From assembly GCF_000741775.1 (NCBI RefSeq), contig NZ_JGZR01000006.1, forward strand, positions 62,001-126,000: DNA of 64,000 nt. Reading direction: 5' to 3'. The position numbers and the translations under genes are program-made. The DNA is from Bifidobacterium subtile. Its GTDB lineage: Bacteria; Actinomycetota; Actinomycetes; Actinomycetales; Bifidobacteriaceae. The first letter of the stretch is position 1, and every line of letters starts with the position of its first letter. Shown here piece by piece: positions 7,388-15,466 of the stretch. The notes under the pieces were generated by a model. It was not told the DNA's origin and did not search any database. It was given only the letters and a program-made list of their open reading frames with translations.

Positions 7388-9754
7388 ATGAGCGATCTGA
7401 ACGCGTTGAATCTGGAGCCCGGCGAGTTTGTGGGCGGCTACGAGCTGATCTCGCGGCTGGGCGGGGGAGCCATGGGATCCGTCTGGCGGGTGAGCGACGG
7501 GGGCGCGCAGATCTATGCGATGAAGATTCTGCGCGACTCCCTCGCTGAAGAGAGTGCGGGCGATGGGATGGAAGCCGGACCGGGCGACGGCGGAAGAGGC
7601 AACGGCGGCGGCAATCAGACAGGTTACGGCTCTGGTACCGGCGGGCAAGGGCACGGACTCGGACGCGACCAGCTCACGGCCCGCGAGCGCCTGCGCCGCG
7701 AAGCGATGGCGCTGCAGAAGGTGCGGCATCCAGGCGTGTGCGGCATCGTGGATATGGAGCTTGACGACTCGCTGGCCTTCATCGTCACCGAGCTGATCGA
7801 GGGCAAGAACCTGCGTCAGGACGTCGCCGCGAATGGCCGCTACACCGGCGATGACTTGGAACGACTGGCTCGCAAGCTCATCGACGCGGTCAAAGCGGTG
7901 CATGCCGCGGGCATCGTGCACCGCGACATCAAGCCGACGAATGTGATGGTCTCGGCCAGCGGACCGGTGCTGGTGGATTTCGGCATCGCGATGGGGGCAG
8001 GCGAAAGCCATGTGACCCGCACCGGTCTGGTGATGGGCACGCCCGGGTTCATCGCCCCGGAGATCATCGACGGCGCGGAATCCGACGAGGTTACGGACTG
8101 GTGGTCGCTCGCCTCGGTGCTGGCGTTCTCGGCCACCGGGCACCCGGTGTTCGGCACGAAGCCGATGATGACCGTGCTGGAGCGCGAGGCCTCCGGCAAT
8201 GCCAATCTCACCGGGCTGCCGGCAGGCACTATGGCCGCCCTGCGTTCGGCGCTGGATCCGGATCGACGCAAGCGCAATTCACCCGATGCGCTGCTGCGGG
8301 CCATCGCGCTCGATGCGCTCAATCCCTTTGCGTGGGAAGATGCGCAAGGGAACCAAACCGGTCAGGCCGGCTCAGTCGGCTTGGCCGGGCAGCCCAATAT
8401 AGCTGACCAAACCATCGGCAATCCACAGGATGCACATGATGCGCAAGAGGCACCAAGCACATCGGGGCCGCAGGAAAACGGGGCGATGCGCCCTTTTGAC
8501 CCCAGCGCCGAGGCCGAAACTCGCGTGATGGCACCGGCGGCGGCTAATTTCGACAATCCGCGCTCGCTATGGCCTCAGAACGACGCCGGGACGCAGCTGT
8601 TGCAGCCGTTCACAGCCCCAGCCCCAGTCGAGGACGCTGATAACGCGGCAGGACATACGGCAGCAATGCCACAGACCGGTGCAACGACCGGGATGCCGGC
8701 GCCCGCGAATCAGACTGGGAGAGCGCCTACTGTTTCGATGCAGGCGCCCGCGAATCAAGGCGGCGCACCGCCTCGCAGCCATGCCGCATGCGACAGCGGA
8801 TCGCAGCTCCCGCTGCCACAAACTGCGATCCTCCCCTCAGCTGCAGGCGCGACCGCGCCTGCATCGGAATTCGCGCCCATATTCATTCCCCCAGCGGCGA
8901 AACCCCTGCCCGCAGCGCCGGCACAGTCGCAAGCGCCCTTGCAAGATCCGGCAGACATCCAGCAAATCCAGCAACCCGTCGTTGCGCCTCTGAACCCCGC
9001 AGATATCAAACGCGCTCAGCTGCTTACGTGCGGGCGAGTGGCATTGTGGATGCTCATGATTCCCGTGGGATTGCTGGCCGCTGGAGCGCCCGTCATCGCT
9101 TTTCTGGCCGTCTTCGCGCTGCTGTGGATGATGTTCGCAGTCGGCTTCAGCCAGGCGGCGCAGCTGGGCCGTGAAGCCAAACGCGGCGGAATGCGCAAGG
9201 GCAGCGATGCCGCGCTGCGCTTGGCCACGCTACCTTGGCATATCGTCAAAGCCTTGCTCGCGGCTCTCGGGCATGCGGCGCTGCTGCTCGCGGCGGCAGC
9301 CCTGATCACGGCCGCAGCTGCATTCGTGCTGCCTTTGCCTGTCGCCAGGATCTATCTGCAGCTGCGCGGCTGGACGATTCCCATTGCGCTGCTGACCGGG
9401 AGCACTTGGTCGGTGTCCGCCGCGATATTGGGCGTGGCTGGTGCTCTGAGCTGGCTGGCCTCGGCATTCATCACTCGCTCGCCGGGTCTTATCCTCGGAG
9501 CCGGCGCCCTGCTTACAGCATCTTCGAAGGCGCCTCCGAAGGCGCGAACGGACCAAACGCGCACGGATCAGCCGCAGCGACCGCCCGAAGGCAACGCAGC
9601 GGCAATCGCCGCAGCACCACGCAAAAGCCTTCTAAGAAAGCGCGTTCTTATGCCGATACTCTGGGCGGTCGTGACCCTAACGGCGTTGGCAGTGCTGGCG
9701 TCCAACCAGTCGATAGCTTGGGAGCCGCTGACTTCGTTGGCTTCATACGTGTAA
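7388..9754 (+). CDS. Membrane-bound Ser/Thr protein kinase (PknB family)
   Basis: 788 residues. The N-terminal kinase domain (about 17-320) has the glycine loop LGGGAMGSVW, K46, HRDIKPTN (D180), DFG (197-199) and TPGFIAPE, so it looks catalytically active. A Gly-rich insertion of about 40 residues (roughly 56-92) sits before helix C, which is unusual. Then come about 220 residues of Ala/Pro/Gln-rich linker and a C-terminal block of about six hydrophobic helices (from about 545). It ends in the membrane without a PASTA sensor domain. AGGA lies 8 bases before the ATG at 7388. Codons 460-480 are a 63-bp dispersed repeat also found at 26938. Substrates are unknown; MurJ and wall-growth proteins are typical targets in actinobacteria. 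Confidence 0.9.
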   Translation: MSDLNALNLEPGEFVGGYELISRLGGGAMGSVWRVSDGGAQIYAMKILRDSLAEESAGDGMEAGPGDGGRGNGGGNQTGYGSGTGGQGHGLGRDQLTARERLRREAMALQKVRHPGVCGIVDMELDDSLAFIVTELIEGKNLRQDVAANGRYTGDDLERLARKLIDAVKAVHAAGIVHRDIKPTNVMVSASGPVLVDFGIAMGAGESHVTRTGLVMGTPGFIAPEIIDGAESDEVTDWWSLASVLAFSATGHPVFGTKPMMTVLEREASGNANLTGLPAGTMAALRSALDPDRRKRNSPDALLRAIALDALNPFAWEDAQGNQTGQAGSVGLAGQPNIADQTIGNPQDAHDAQEAPSTSGPQENGAMRPFDPSAEAETRVMAPAAANFDNPRSLWPQNDAGTQLLQPFTAPAPVEDADNAAGHTAAMPQTGATTGMPAPANQTGRAPTVSMQAPANQGGAPPRSHAACDSGSQLPLPQTAILPSAAGATAPASEFAPIFIPPAAKPLPAAPAQSQAPLQDPADIQQIQQPVVAPLNPADIKRAQLLTCGRVALWMLMIPVGLLAAGAPVIAFLAVFALLWMMFAVGFSQAAQLGREAKRGGMRKGSDAALRLATLPWHIVKALLAALGHAALLLAAAALITAAAAFVLPLPVARIYLQLRGWTIPIALLTGSTWSVSAAILGVAGALSWLASAFITRSPGLILGAGALLTASSKAPPKARTDQTRTDQPQRPPEGNAAAIAAAPRKSLLRKRVLMPILWAVVTLTALAVLASNQSIAWEPLTSLASYV
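8765..8827. repeat. 63-bp dispersed repeat, copy inside the kinase gene
   Basis: 62 of 63 bases match 26938-27000. It starts exactly at codon 460 and spans 21 whole codons (APPRSHAACDSGSQLPLPQTA), so it leaves the frame intact. It contains short internal dyads (CAGCGG ... CCGCTG). Confidence 0.9.
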
Positions 9755-9922
9755 CGGACTCGTTCATCAGGCAGCTTGCGGTCCGCCCTCCCGCACACAA
9801 CCTGACAGCTGAACATACAGGGTCGTCCGTTATGATGGGCGGCGAAATCATATGGGAGCGGCCACGCGAGACGCACGGCATCGCATCCACCAGCATGAAT
9901 ATCATCGGCACGAAGGGCAGAC

Positions 9923-10906
9923 ATGGCAGGCACGAACAGTCAGGACAGCAAGAACAGGGAGGCCAAGCGTCAGGCACGCGCCGAGCGCAAGGCCGCGACC
10001 GCAGCGGCGCAGCAGGCGAAGGCCGAGCAAGCGGCTAAGGAGCGCCGGCAGCAGACGATCATCGGCGCAGTGGTCGTCGCCATCGTCGTGGTGCTTGTCG
10101 CGGTCATCGGCGTCGTGGTCTACCACAACGTCAACAAAAGCAACGCCACGAAGAATCTCAGCGTCAATGACGCTTACTCGCAGCTGCAAAAGGTGAAGAG
10201 CACGCCGAAAAACGCCAATGACAAGGGCGGCTTCCTGATTTCGAAAGATGGCTACGGCAAGAAGGTGAAAGGCGTGCCGACGGTAGGCGAGTACTTCGAC
10301 CCGATGTGCCCCGGCTGCGCGAACTTCAACCGCCAGGTCGATCCGACGCTCAAGGCTCTCGTGGATGCCGGGCAGATCAACCTCGAACTGTACCCGATGT
10401 CTTTCCTGGACGGCTCCTCCACTGACGAATACTCCAGCCGCGCATCCGGCGCAGTCGCCTACATCGCCAGCCATGACGCCAATCCGGACCATCTCGTTGA
10501 ATTCCTCGCCAACATCTACGCTACTGATTTCCAGCCCGGGGAGGGCGGGAACTACAAGTCCGTTAGCGACGACGCTCTCAAAGAGCAGGCGCTGAAGGCC
10601 GGCGTGCCCAAGTCCGTGGCCGACAAGGCCTTCGGGCGCGACTACCAGGATTGGCTCAACGCGATCAACGTCTACACTCCCAAGCGCCCCGAGCTGTGGA
10701 ACACCGAGGGGCAAAACAAGGGCGCCATGACCACGCCGACCGTGACGTTCAACGGCAAGGCGCTGAATATGACCAAGGTTTCCAGCTTGGGACTCGACCT
10801 GAAGACGGCCGTGCTGGGCTCCATCGGACTGAAGTCGGAGCAGATCGGCCAGGCGGGCCAGCTGCCGTCGATCGGCGAGAGCGGCAAGCCCATTGAACTG
10901 GGCTAG
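9923..10906 (+). CDS. Membrane-anchored DsbA-like thiol:disulfide protein
   Basis: 327 residues. A basic, Ala-rich cytoplasmic N-terminus (1-45) precedes one membrane helix (about 46-67) and an extracytoplasmic thioredoxin/DsbA-type domain with the active-site motif C129-P-G-C132 in EYFDPMCPGCANF. The cis-Pro region is MTTPTVTFNGK. The topology places the thiols outside the membrane, so a role in oxidative folding or disulfide exchange of exported proteins is likely (inferred from family). The start at 9923 has GAAGGG upstream. It follows the kinase after 168 bases and is probably a separate transcript. Confidence 0.88.
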   Translation: MAGTNSQDSKNREAKRQARAERKAATAAAQQAKAEQAAKERRQQTIIGAVVVAIVVVLVAVIGVVVYHNVNKSNATKNLSVNDAYSQLQKVKSTPKNANDKGGFLISKDGYGKKVKGVPTVGEYFDPMCPGCANFNRQVDPTLKALVDAGQINLELYPMSFLDGSSTDEYSSRASGAVAYIASHDANPDHLVEFLANIYATDFQPGEGGNYKSVSDDALKEQALKAGVPKSVADKAFGRDYQDWLNAINVYTPKRPELWNTEGQNKGAMTTPTVTFNGKALNMTKVSSLGLDLKTAVLGSIGLKSEQIGQAGQLPSIGESGKPIELG

Positions 10907-11167
10907 CTTGGGCTAGGCTGAACCAGCGCCGAGCCGACGCCAGACTCGGGCTGGAGTATGCCCAGACTCGAGCTACGGCGGCCGGCCACTCAGCTTGACA
11001 CGCACGGAAGCATCATGTCGAGTAAAGGAGTAGCGTTGTGCCTGAACCTTAGCGGATTAGACACGCGACATACGCTATCGCACATTGAGCGCGGCTGGTA
11101 TGCTTGTCATTCGTTCCTGTTGGTTGGCTTTCCGATCCATACGTCGGTCTGCGCAGGAGCGGGGCAG

Positions 11168-11241
11168 GCCTCCTTAGCTCAGATGGCCAGAGCGGCCGCC
11201 TTGTAAGCGGCAGGTCGTCGGTTCGATCCCGACAGGAGGCT
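11168..11241 (+). tRNA. tRNA-Thr (anticodon TGT)
   Basis: A 74-base cloverleaf. The acceptor GCCTCCT pairs with AGGAGGC, followed by discriminator T. The D arm holds AGCTCAGATGGCCAGAGC. The anticodon loop CTTGTAA has TGT at 11202-11204. The T arm is GTCGGTTCGATCCCGAC. No CCA is encoded, so the CCA-adding enzyme at 15.5 kb is needed to mature it. Confidence 0.95.
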
Positions 11242-11357
11242 CGAAATCGTAGGGGATAGCGTAGAGTAGTAATTACGTGTTTTCATACGATTGCAGAATT
11301 TACCCTCGAGTAAGGTGTCAGGAGTCTTCCCCCCAACTATTGGACTTCTGACCGATC

Positions 11358-11465
11358 GGGATGACGCATCCCCAACCAGCGTCATCCCAAGGGGGGCGGG
11401 ATAAATCCCCTTCTCTCCCGCCCCCTTCTACTTCCTGAAGCGGGTCGCGCATCGTGGCGCGACCC
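11358..11465. terminator. Three consecutive stem-loops downstream of tRNA-Thr
   Basis: GGGATGACGC (11358-11367) pairs with 11379-11388. A G/C-rich stem GGGGGCGGGA pairs with its complement at about 11417-11426. GGGTCGCGC (11442-11450) pairs perfectly with 11457-11465. No long T run follows, so termination or RNA processing is inferred. The rest of 11242-11838 shows no gene. Confidence 0.55.
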
Positions 11466-11838
11466 CTCGGAGCATATCGATAACAAACCGGCTGACAGGC
11501 AGTCGCAGATACAGCTGAGCCTCAATAGGCGACAAGGCGCATGACGCATGGTCACGCATGGCTAAGCCCTCAGCGAAGCGCCCGCCGACGTCGCGGCAGA
11601 CTTCGCCAGCTGACTCAGCGCGATCCTCCACGGTCCAACGCGCTCGAACGCCGCCCACCGGACTTTTCGACCCAGCCCAGCACCCCGCCCTCATCCAACG
11701 CGCTCCACCCCAAATGTAAGGAAATAGCCGACGCTCGGCGCTTCCTGCTGCCTGCGGGGGCAGACAACGGTAGAATGCAAGCCGTGGCATTGTACGGGAC
11801 GAATCCGTCTCTCGCACAAGCAAGGGAATGAGGACGAT

Positions 11839-13320
11839 ATGGCATATCGGTGGACACCGCGGCGTTTCGTAACGCTCCGGCGCATCCGCATCATCTGCTG
11901 CGTGGTATCGCTCGTGCTGGCATCCGGCCTCAGCTTCGGCCTTGCGGCGCGCAAAACCGTCGCCATGAGCATCAATGGCGAGACCCGCACCGTCAGCACC
12001 TATGCGATGAGCGTGGACAGGCTGCTGCAGGAGCAGCACGTGGACGTCAAAACCCACGATCTGGTGCAGTCCACCTCAGGCAAGGACCTCAAGAACCATG
12101 CCGTGGTCACCGTGCGCAGCGCCTATCAGACCACGATCTCGATCAACGGCAAGGAAGTTCCCTTCTGGACGGTGGCCACAAGCGCTGAACAGCTGCTGGG
12201 ATTCTTCGCTGAGAACGAACATCAGGCCGCCAAGGTCACCGTCGACATCGGCAATATCTACAACAAGCTGACCGGCGGGCTGGTCATCAACGCCAAAGGC
12301 CCGGTCACCGTCATCGCGGACGGCAAGACCTCGCAGGCGCCGGATGGCAGGCTTCCGGCCGCGTCGATCCTCGATTCCAAGGGCATCGTGCCCGGCAAGG
12401 AGGATCGCGTCAGCGTCGAGAAGAACGGCGGCGAGACCATATTGCGCGTGCGGCGCGTCACCCACGGCGAGCAGACGCGCACCATCGCCATTCCCTTCGG
12501 CACTCAGACCGTCATCGACCCATCGCTCGAACCCGGCCAGACCGCAGTCCGGCAGGAGGGTGAAAACGGGGAGCGCCAGGATGTGGTTGACGTCACCTAC
12601 GTCGACGGCACGGCGGAAGGCGAAACCGTGCAGTCGCAGACGACCACGAAAATCGCGCTTGACCGCATCGTCGCCATCGGACCGGACAAGCCCAGCACCC
12701 CCAAGGATGCCGGCAAGAACGACGGCAGCAGCACATCGGATTCCGAATCGAACGATGACAGCAAAGCCAATGGGGATGCCGCCAAGAACGACGACGGCAG
12801 CGACTCAGGCCAGCAGCCGGACGCCACGCCGAGCCGGACCGCCACGCCATCTGCGCCTTCCAAGCCCGCGCAGACAGCCCAGCCGAGCCAACCAGCGCAG
12901 CCCTCGCAACCGGCAGCCCCCCAACCTGCTCCGACGCCGACGCCCGCCCCTGCCCCGGCACCTAAGCCGGACCCCGTTCCGGCTCCCGTCCAGCCCAGCG
13001 GACTGTGGCATCCCTCTGCGGCCCAGGCGCAGGCCTATGCGGCCGGCGCAGCGGCGCAGTACGGGTGGACCGGCCAGCAGTGGAATGACCTCGTGAGCCT
13101 GTGGAACCGGGAATCGAGCTGGCAATGGTATGCGGAGAACAGCTATTCGGGCGCGTACGGTATACCGCAGTCATTGCCCGGCAGCAAAATGGCCGATTTC
13201 GGCGCCAATTGGCGTGATGACGCCTCCATTCAGATCAGCTGGGGGCTGAGCTACATCGCAGGACGCTATGGCAATCCCTCCGCGGCTTGGGCGCATTCCA
13301 ATCAGGTCGGGTGGTACTGA
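11839..13320 (+). CDS. Rpf-like secreted/anchored muralytic protein (DUF348-G5-lysozyme-like)
   Basis: 493 residues. An N-terminal membrane anchor or signal (about 15-37) is followed by DUF348-type repeats (MSINGETRTVSTYAMSVDRL; ISINGKEVPFWTVATS), a G5 domain (about 180-290), a long Ser/Pro/Ala-rich linker (about 290-390) and a C-terminal lysozyme/transglycosylase-like domain with SLWNRESSW (likely catalytic E425). This is the RpfB layout; in actinobacteria rpfB precedes rsmA, as here. The product probably cleaves peptidoglycan outside the cell. GAGGACGAT precedes the ATG. Its TGA overlaps the rsmA ATG (TGATG), implying translational coupling. Confidence 0.88.
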   Translation: MAYRWTPRRFVTLRRIRIICCVVSLVLASGLSFGLAARKTVAMSINGETRTVSTYAMSVDRLLQEQHVDVKTHDLVQSTSGKDLKNHAVVTVRSAYQTTISINGKEVPFWTVATSAEQLLGFFAENEHQAAKVTVDIGNIYNKLTGGLVINAKGPVTVIADGKTSQAPDGRLPAASILDSKGIVPGKEDRVSVEKNGGETILRVRRVTHGEQTRTIAIPFGTQTVIDPSLEPGQTAVRQEGENGERQDVVDVTYVDGTAEGETVQSQTTTKIALDRIVAIGPDKPSTPKDAGKNDGSSTSDSESNDDSKANGDAAKNDDGSDSGQQPDATPSRTATPSAPSKPAQTAQPSQPAQPSQPAAPQPAPTPTPAPAPAPKPDPVPAPVQPSGLWHPSAAQAQAYAAGAAAQYGWTGQQWNDLVSLWNRESSWQWYAENSYSGAYGIPQSLPGSKMADFGANWRDDASIQISWGLSYIAGRYGNPSAAWAHSNQVGWY

Positions 13321-14474
13321 TGGCAGCCTCGCCGCAAGAGCAGCAGCCAGTGGCGATGCTGCCTGACAATGCCAACGATGCTAGCGTGCCCCACGACGCT
13401 AAAGGTGAAACCCACGACGCCGTCAAAACCGACGGGCTTGACGATGCCAATACTGATGCCAATAATGCCAATGCGGCCGGCCATCTGCTCGGCGCAGCCG
13501 ACATTCGCCGGATCGCAGCCGAGGCGGGCATAAGCCCAACGAAAAAATACGGGCAGAACTTCGTCATCGACCCAGGAACCGTGCGGCGCATCGTGCGCGA
13601 GGCCGGCGTGCGGCCCGGCGATCACGTGCTTGAGGTGGGTCCAGGACTTGGCTCGCTGACTTTGGCGCTGCTTGAAGCCGGTGCCACGGTCCTCGCCGTG
13701 GAGATCGACCCGGCGCTGGCAGCACGCCTGCCGCAGACCGTGGCGCGGTTCATGCCGCAGGCGCAGAATCGATTCGCAGTATTGCAACGCGATGCCCTGG
13801 CGCTGCAGCCGGACGACCTGCCGGCGCTTGAATCGTGCGAACGCTTCACCCTCGTCGCCAATCTGCCCTATAACGTGGCCACGCCGATTGTGCTCACGCT
13901 TTTGGAGCGCTTCGACAAGCTCGACCGTTTCCTTGTCATGGTGCAGAAAGAGGTCGCCGACCGGCTTGCGGCGAAGCCCGGCGGCAAGGTCTACGGCACG
14001 CCGAGCGTAAAGCTCGCATGGTACGGCACGGCTGAGCGCGTAGGGCTTGTAGGGCGCAATGTGTTCTGGCCGGCTCCCAACGTCGATTCCGCGCTGGTGG
14101 CCTTTACTCGCGCCACCAATCGCCGCAACCGCCTTGACCTTGCCGTCGGGCAGCCTGCATCCGGAGAGCGCGAGCGGGTGTTCCGCCTGATCGATGCCGC
14201 GTTCGGCCAGCGCCGCAAGACGCTGCACGCCGCACTGCGCCATGAGGTGCCTGCCGAGGCCTACGCCCGCGCTGGCATTGACCCGACCCGGCGCGGCGAG
14301 ACGCTGACGATCGAGGAATTCACGAGACTGAGCCAGGCTGCGCAATCCCTTGGAGCGTCAGCCAGTGACGGTACTGTGAATCCAGACGTTGCGCATGCAA
14401 ACGCTGTGCATGCGCAGAACGCACATACTGTGAACTCAGATATTGGCTTGGAGCAAAGAGGATCAGGGATATGA
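13320..14474 (+). CDS. rsmA: 16S rRNA dimethyladenosine transferase RsmA (KsgA)
   Basis: Dimethylates two adjacent adenines in the 3'-terminal helix of 16S rRNA during small-subunit maturation. The SAM-binding motif EVGPGLGSL lies at about 105-113 and the catalytic motif NLPYN at about 182-186. An N-terminal extension of about 58 residues and a C-terminal tail of about 45 residues are not part of the family core. An internal start is possible, but the TGATG overlap with the upstream stop supports 13320. ispE, often next in other actinobacteria, is absent; a LytR_C gene follows with an ATGA overlap. Confidence 0.93.
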   Translation: MAASPQEQQPVAMLPDNANDASVPHDAKGETHDAVKTDGLDDANTDANNANAAGHLLGAADIRRIAAEAGISPTKKYGQNFVIDPGTVRRIVREAGVRPGDHVLEVGPGLGSLTLALLEAGATVLAVEIDPALAARLPQTVARFMPQAQNRFAVLQRDALALQPDDLPALESCERFTLVANLPYNVATPIVLTLLERFDKLDRFLVMVQKEVADRLAAKPGGKVYGTPSVKLAWYGTAERVGLVGRNVFWPAPNVDSALVAFTRATNRRNRLDLAVGQPASGERERVFRLIDAAFGQRRKTLHAALRHEVPAEAYARAGIDPTRRGETLTIEEFTRLSQAAQSLGASASDGTVNPDVAHANAVHAQNAHTVNSDIGLEQRGSGI

Positions 14475-15097
14475 CCGGACCATTCGACGAACGCGAGGCG
14501 CGCAGGCAGTACGTCCGCCGCCGTCAGACCATCGTATTCGGCATCGTCTCGACGGTGCTGGTCGCAGTGCTGATCATCGCCATGCTCTTCTACACGCACG
14601 TTCTTGGCCATTCGGCCGGCTCGTCGCCGGCGGCGCAGCCCAATTACGGCGTCCAGGCTCCATGCGCGCCGAAGGATCAGGACGGCAACGCCAGCAAGTA
14701 CGTCGACAATGCGAGCGTGAGCGTGCGGCTGCTCAACGGCACGAAGTTCACCGGGTTCGCCAAGGCCGTCGGCGATGCTCTGGAGAACCGCAATTTCAAC
14801 GTGACCGCCATCCAAACCTACAACCGCCAGGACGTGGAGCGCACCACCATCTACTTCGGCAAAGGCGCGATTCCGCAGGCGTATACGGTCGGATCAAACT
14901 TCACCGATGCCATTCTGAAAATGGACGACCGTCAAGACAAGCTTATCGACGTGGTGCTGGGCGCGACCTTCAACGACTTGCAGGAGCAGAAGAAGGTTCC
15001 CGTCTCCGGCGGCAACATCAGCAGCATCAAAGGCTGCGTGCCTGCGGACAAGATGACCAAACTGCCCAAGGCCGGGCAGCACGATCCGGTGCAGTAG
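14471..15097 (+). CDS. LytR_C-domain membrane protein
   Basis: 208 residues with a short basic cytoplasmic tail, one membrane helix (about 20-42) and an extracytoplasmic LytR C-terminal-type domain (VSVRLLNGTKFTGFAKAVGDAL ... DVERTTIYFGKGA, split here by an omitted segment). Stand-alone LytR_C proteins are common in actinobacteria and are associated with the envelope; no enzymatic activity is established. Two cysteines (in APCAPK and KGCVP) may form a disulfide. The ATG overlaps the rsmA stop (ATGA), so it is the third gene of a coupled unit with the Rpf-like protein and rsmA. Confidence 0.82.
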   Translation: MTGPFDEREARRQYVRRRQTIVFGIVSTVLVAVLIIAMLFYTHVLGHSAGSSPAAQPNYGVQAPCAPKDQDGNASKYVDNASVSVRLLNGTKFTGFAKAVGDALENRNFNVTAIQTYNRQDVERTTIYFGKGAIPQAYTVGSNFTDAILKMDDRQDKLIDVVLGATFNDLQEQKKVPVSGGNISSIKGCVPADKMTKLPKAGQHDPVQ

Positions 15098-15227
15098 CTT
15101 TCCGGCAAGGGTCGCGGCGGCCTTTTTCTGTCCATGAGTGTTTCGGTCCGACAGTGTTTCGGTCCGTCAGTGTGACGGCGCTGCACACCGTTCTTCACGA
15201 CCTTTACGGTTCAGCACCGCGTCATCC

Positions 15228-15466
15228 GCTTAACGTGGCGGCGCCCACAGCACTGTTCTTCGCGGTCCTTAGGCCGCTCACTTCACCTACGCACCGACGA
15301 TGCCTGCGGCATCATCCTTCGGCCCATTGGCGGGGCCTCACTTCGCCTACGCGCAGCCCACTGGGCTGCGCGCTTAACGTGGCGGCGCCCGCAGCACCGC
15401 CCTTCGCGGCCTTCGCGGCCGCTCACTTCGCCTACGGACAACGCACTGCGTTGTCCGCTTAACGGC
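15228..15466 (-). repeat. Hairpin-repeat units: TTAAGCG - variable stem - GTAGGCGAAGTGA
   Basis: Read on the minus strand, conserved boxes flank hairpins of different sequence. The box complementary to TCACTTCRCCTACG lies at 15278-15291, 15338-15351 and 15423-15436. Perfect stems lie at 15351-15371 (GCGCAGCCCA arm) and 15436-15456 (GGACAACGC arm), with a smaller one at 15299-15313. CGCTTAACGTGGCGGCGCCC is repeated at 15228-15247 and 15371-15390. The gap 15098-15458 has no gene; the units sit downstream of both convergent genes. Confidence 0.8.

Noticed and set aside
11428..12057. Minus-strand frame of 209 codons downstream of tRNA-Thr
   Set aside because: Half of it is antisense to the Rpf-like gene and the other half covers hairpin DNA; no start signal and no motif.
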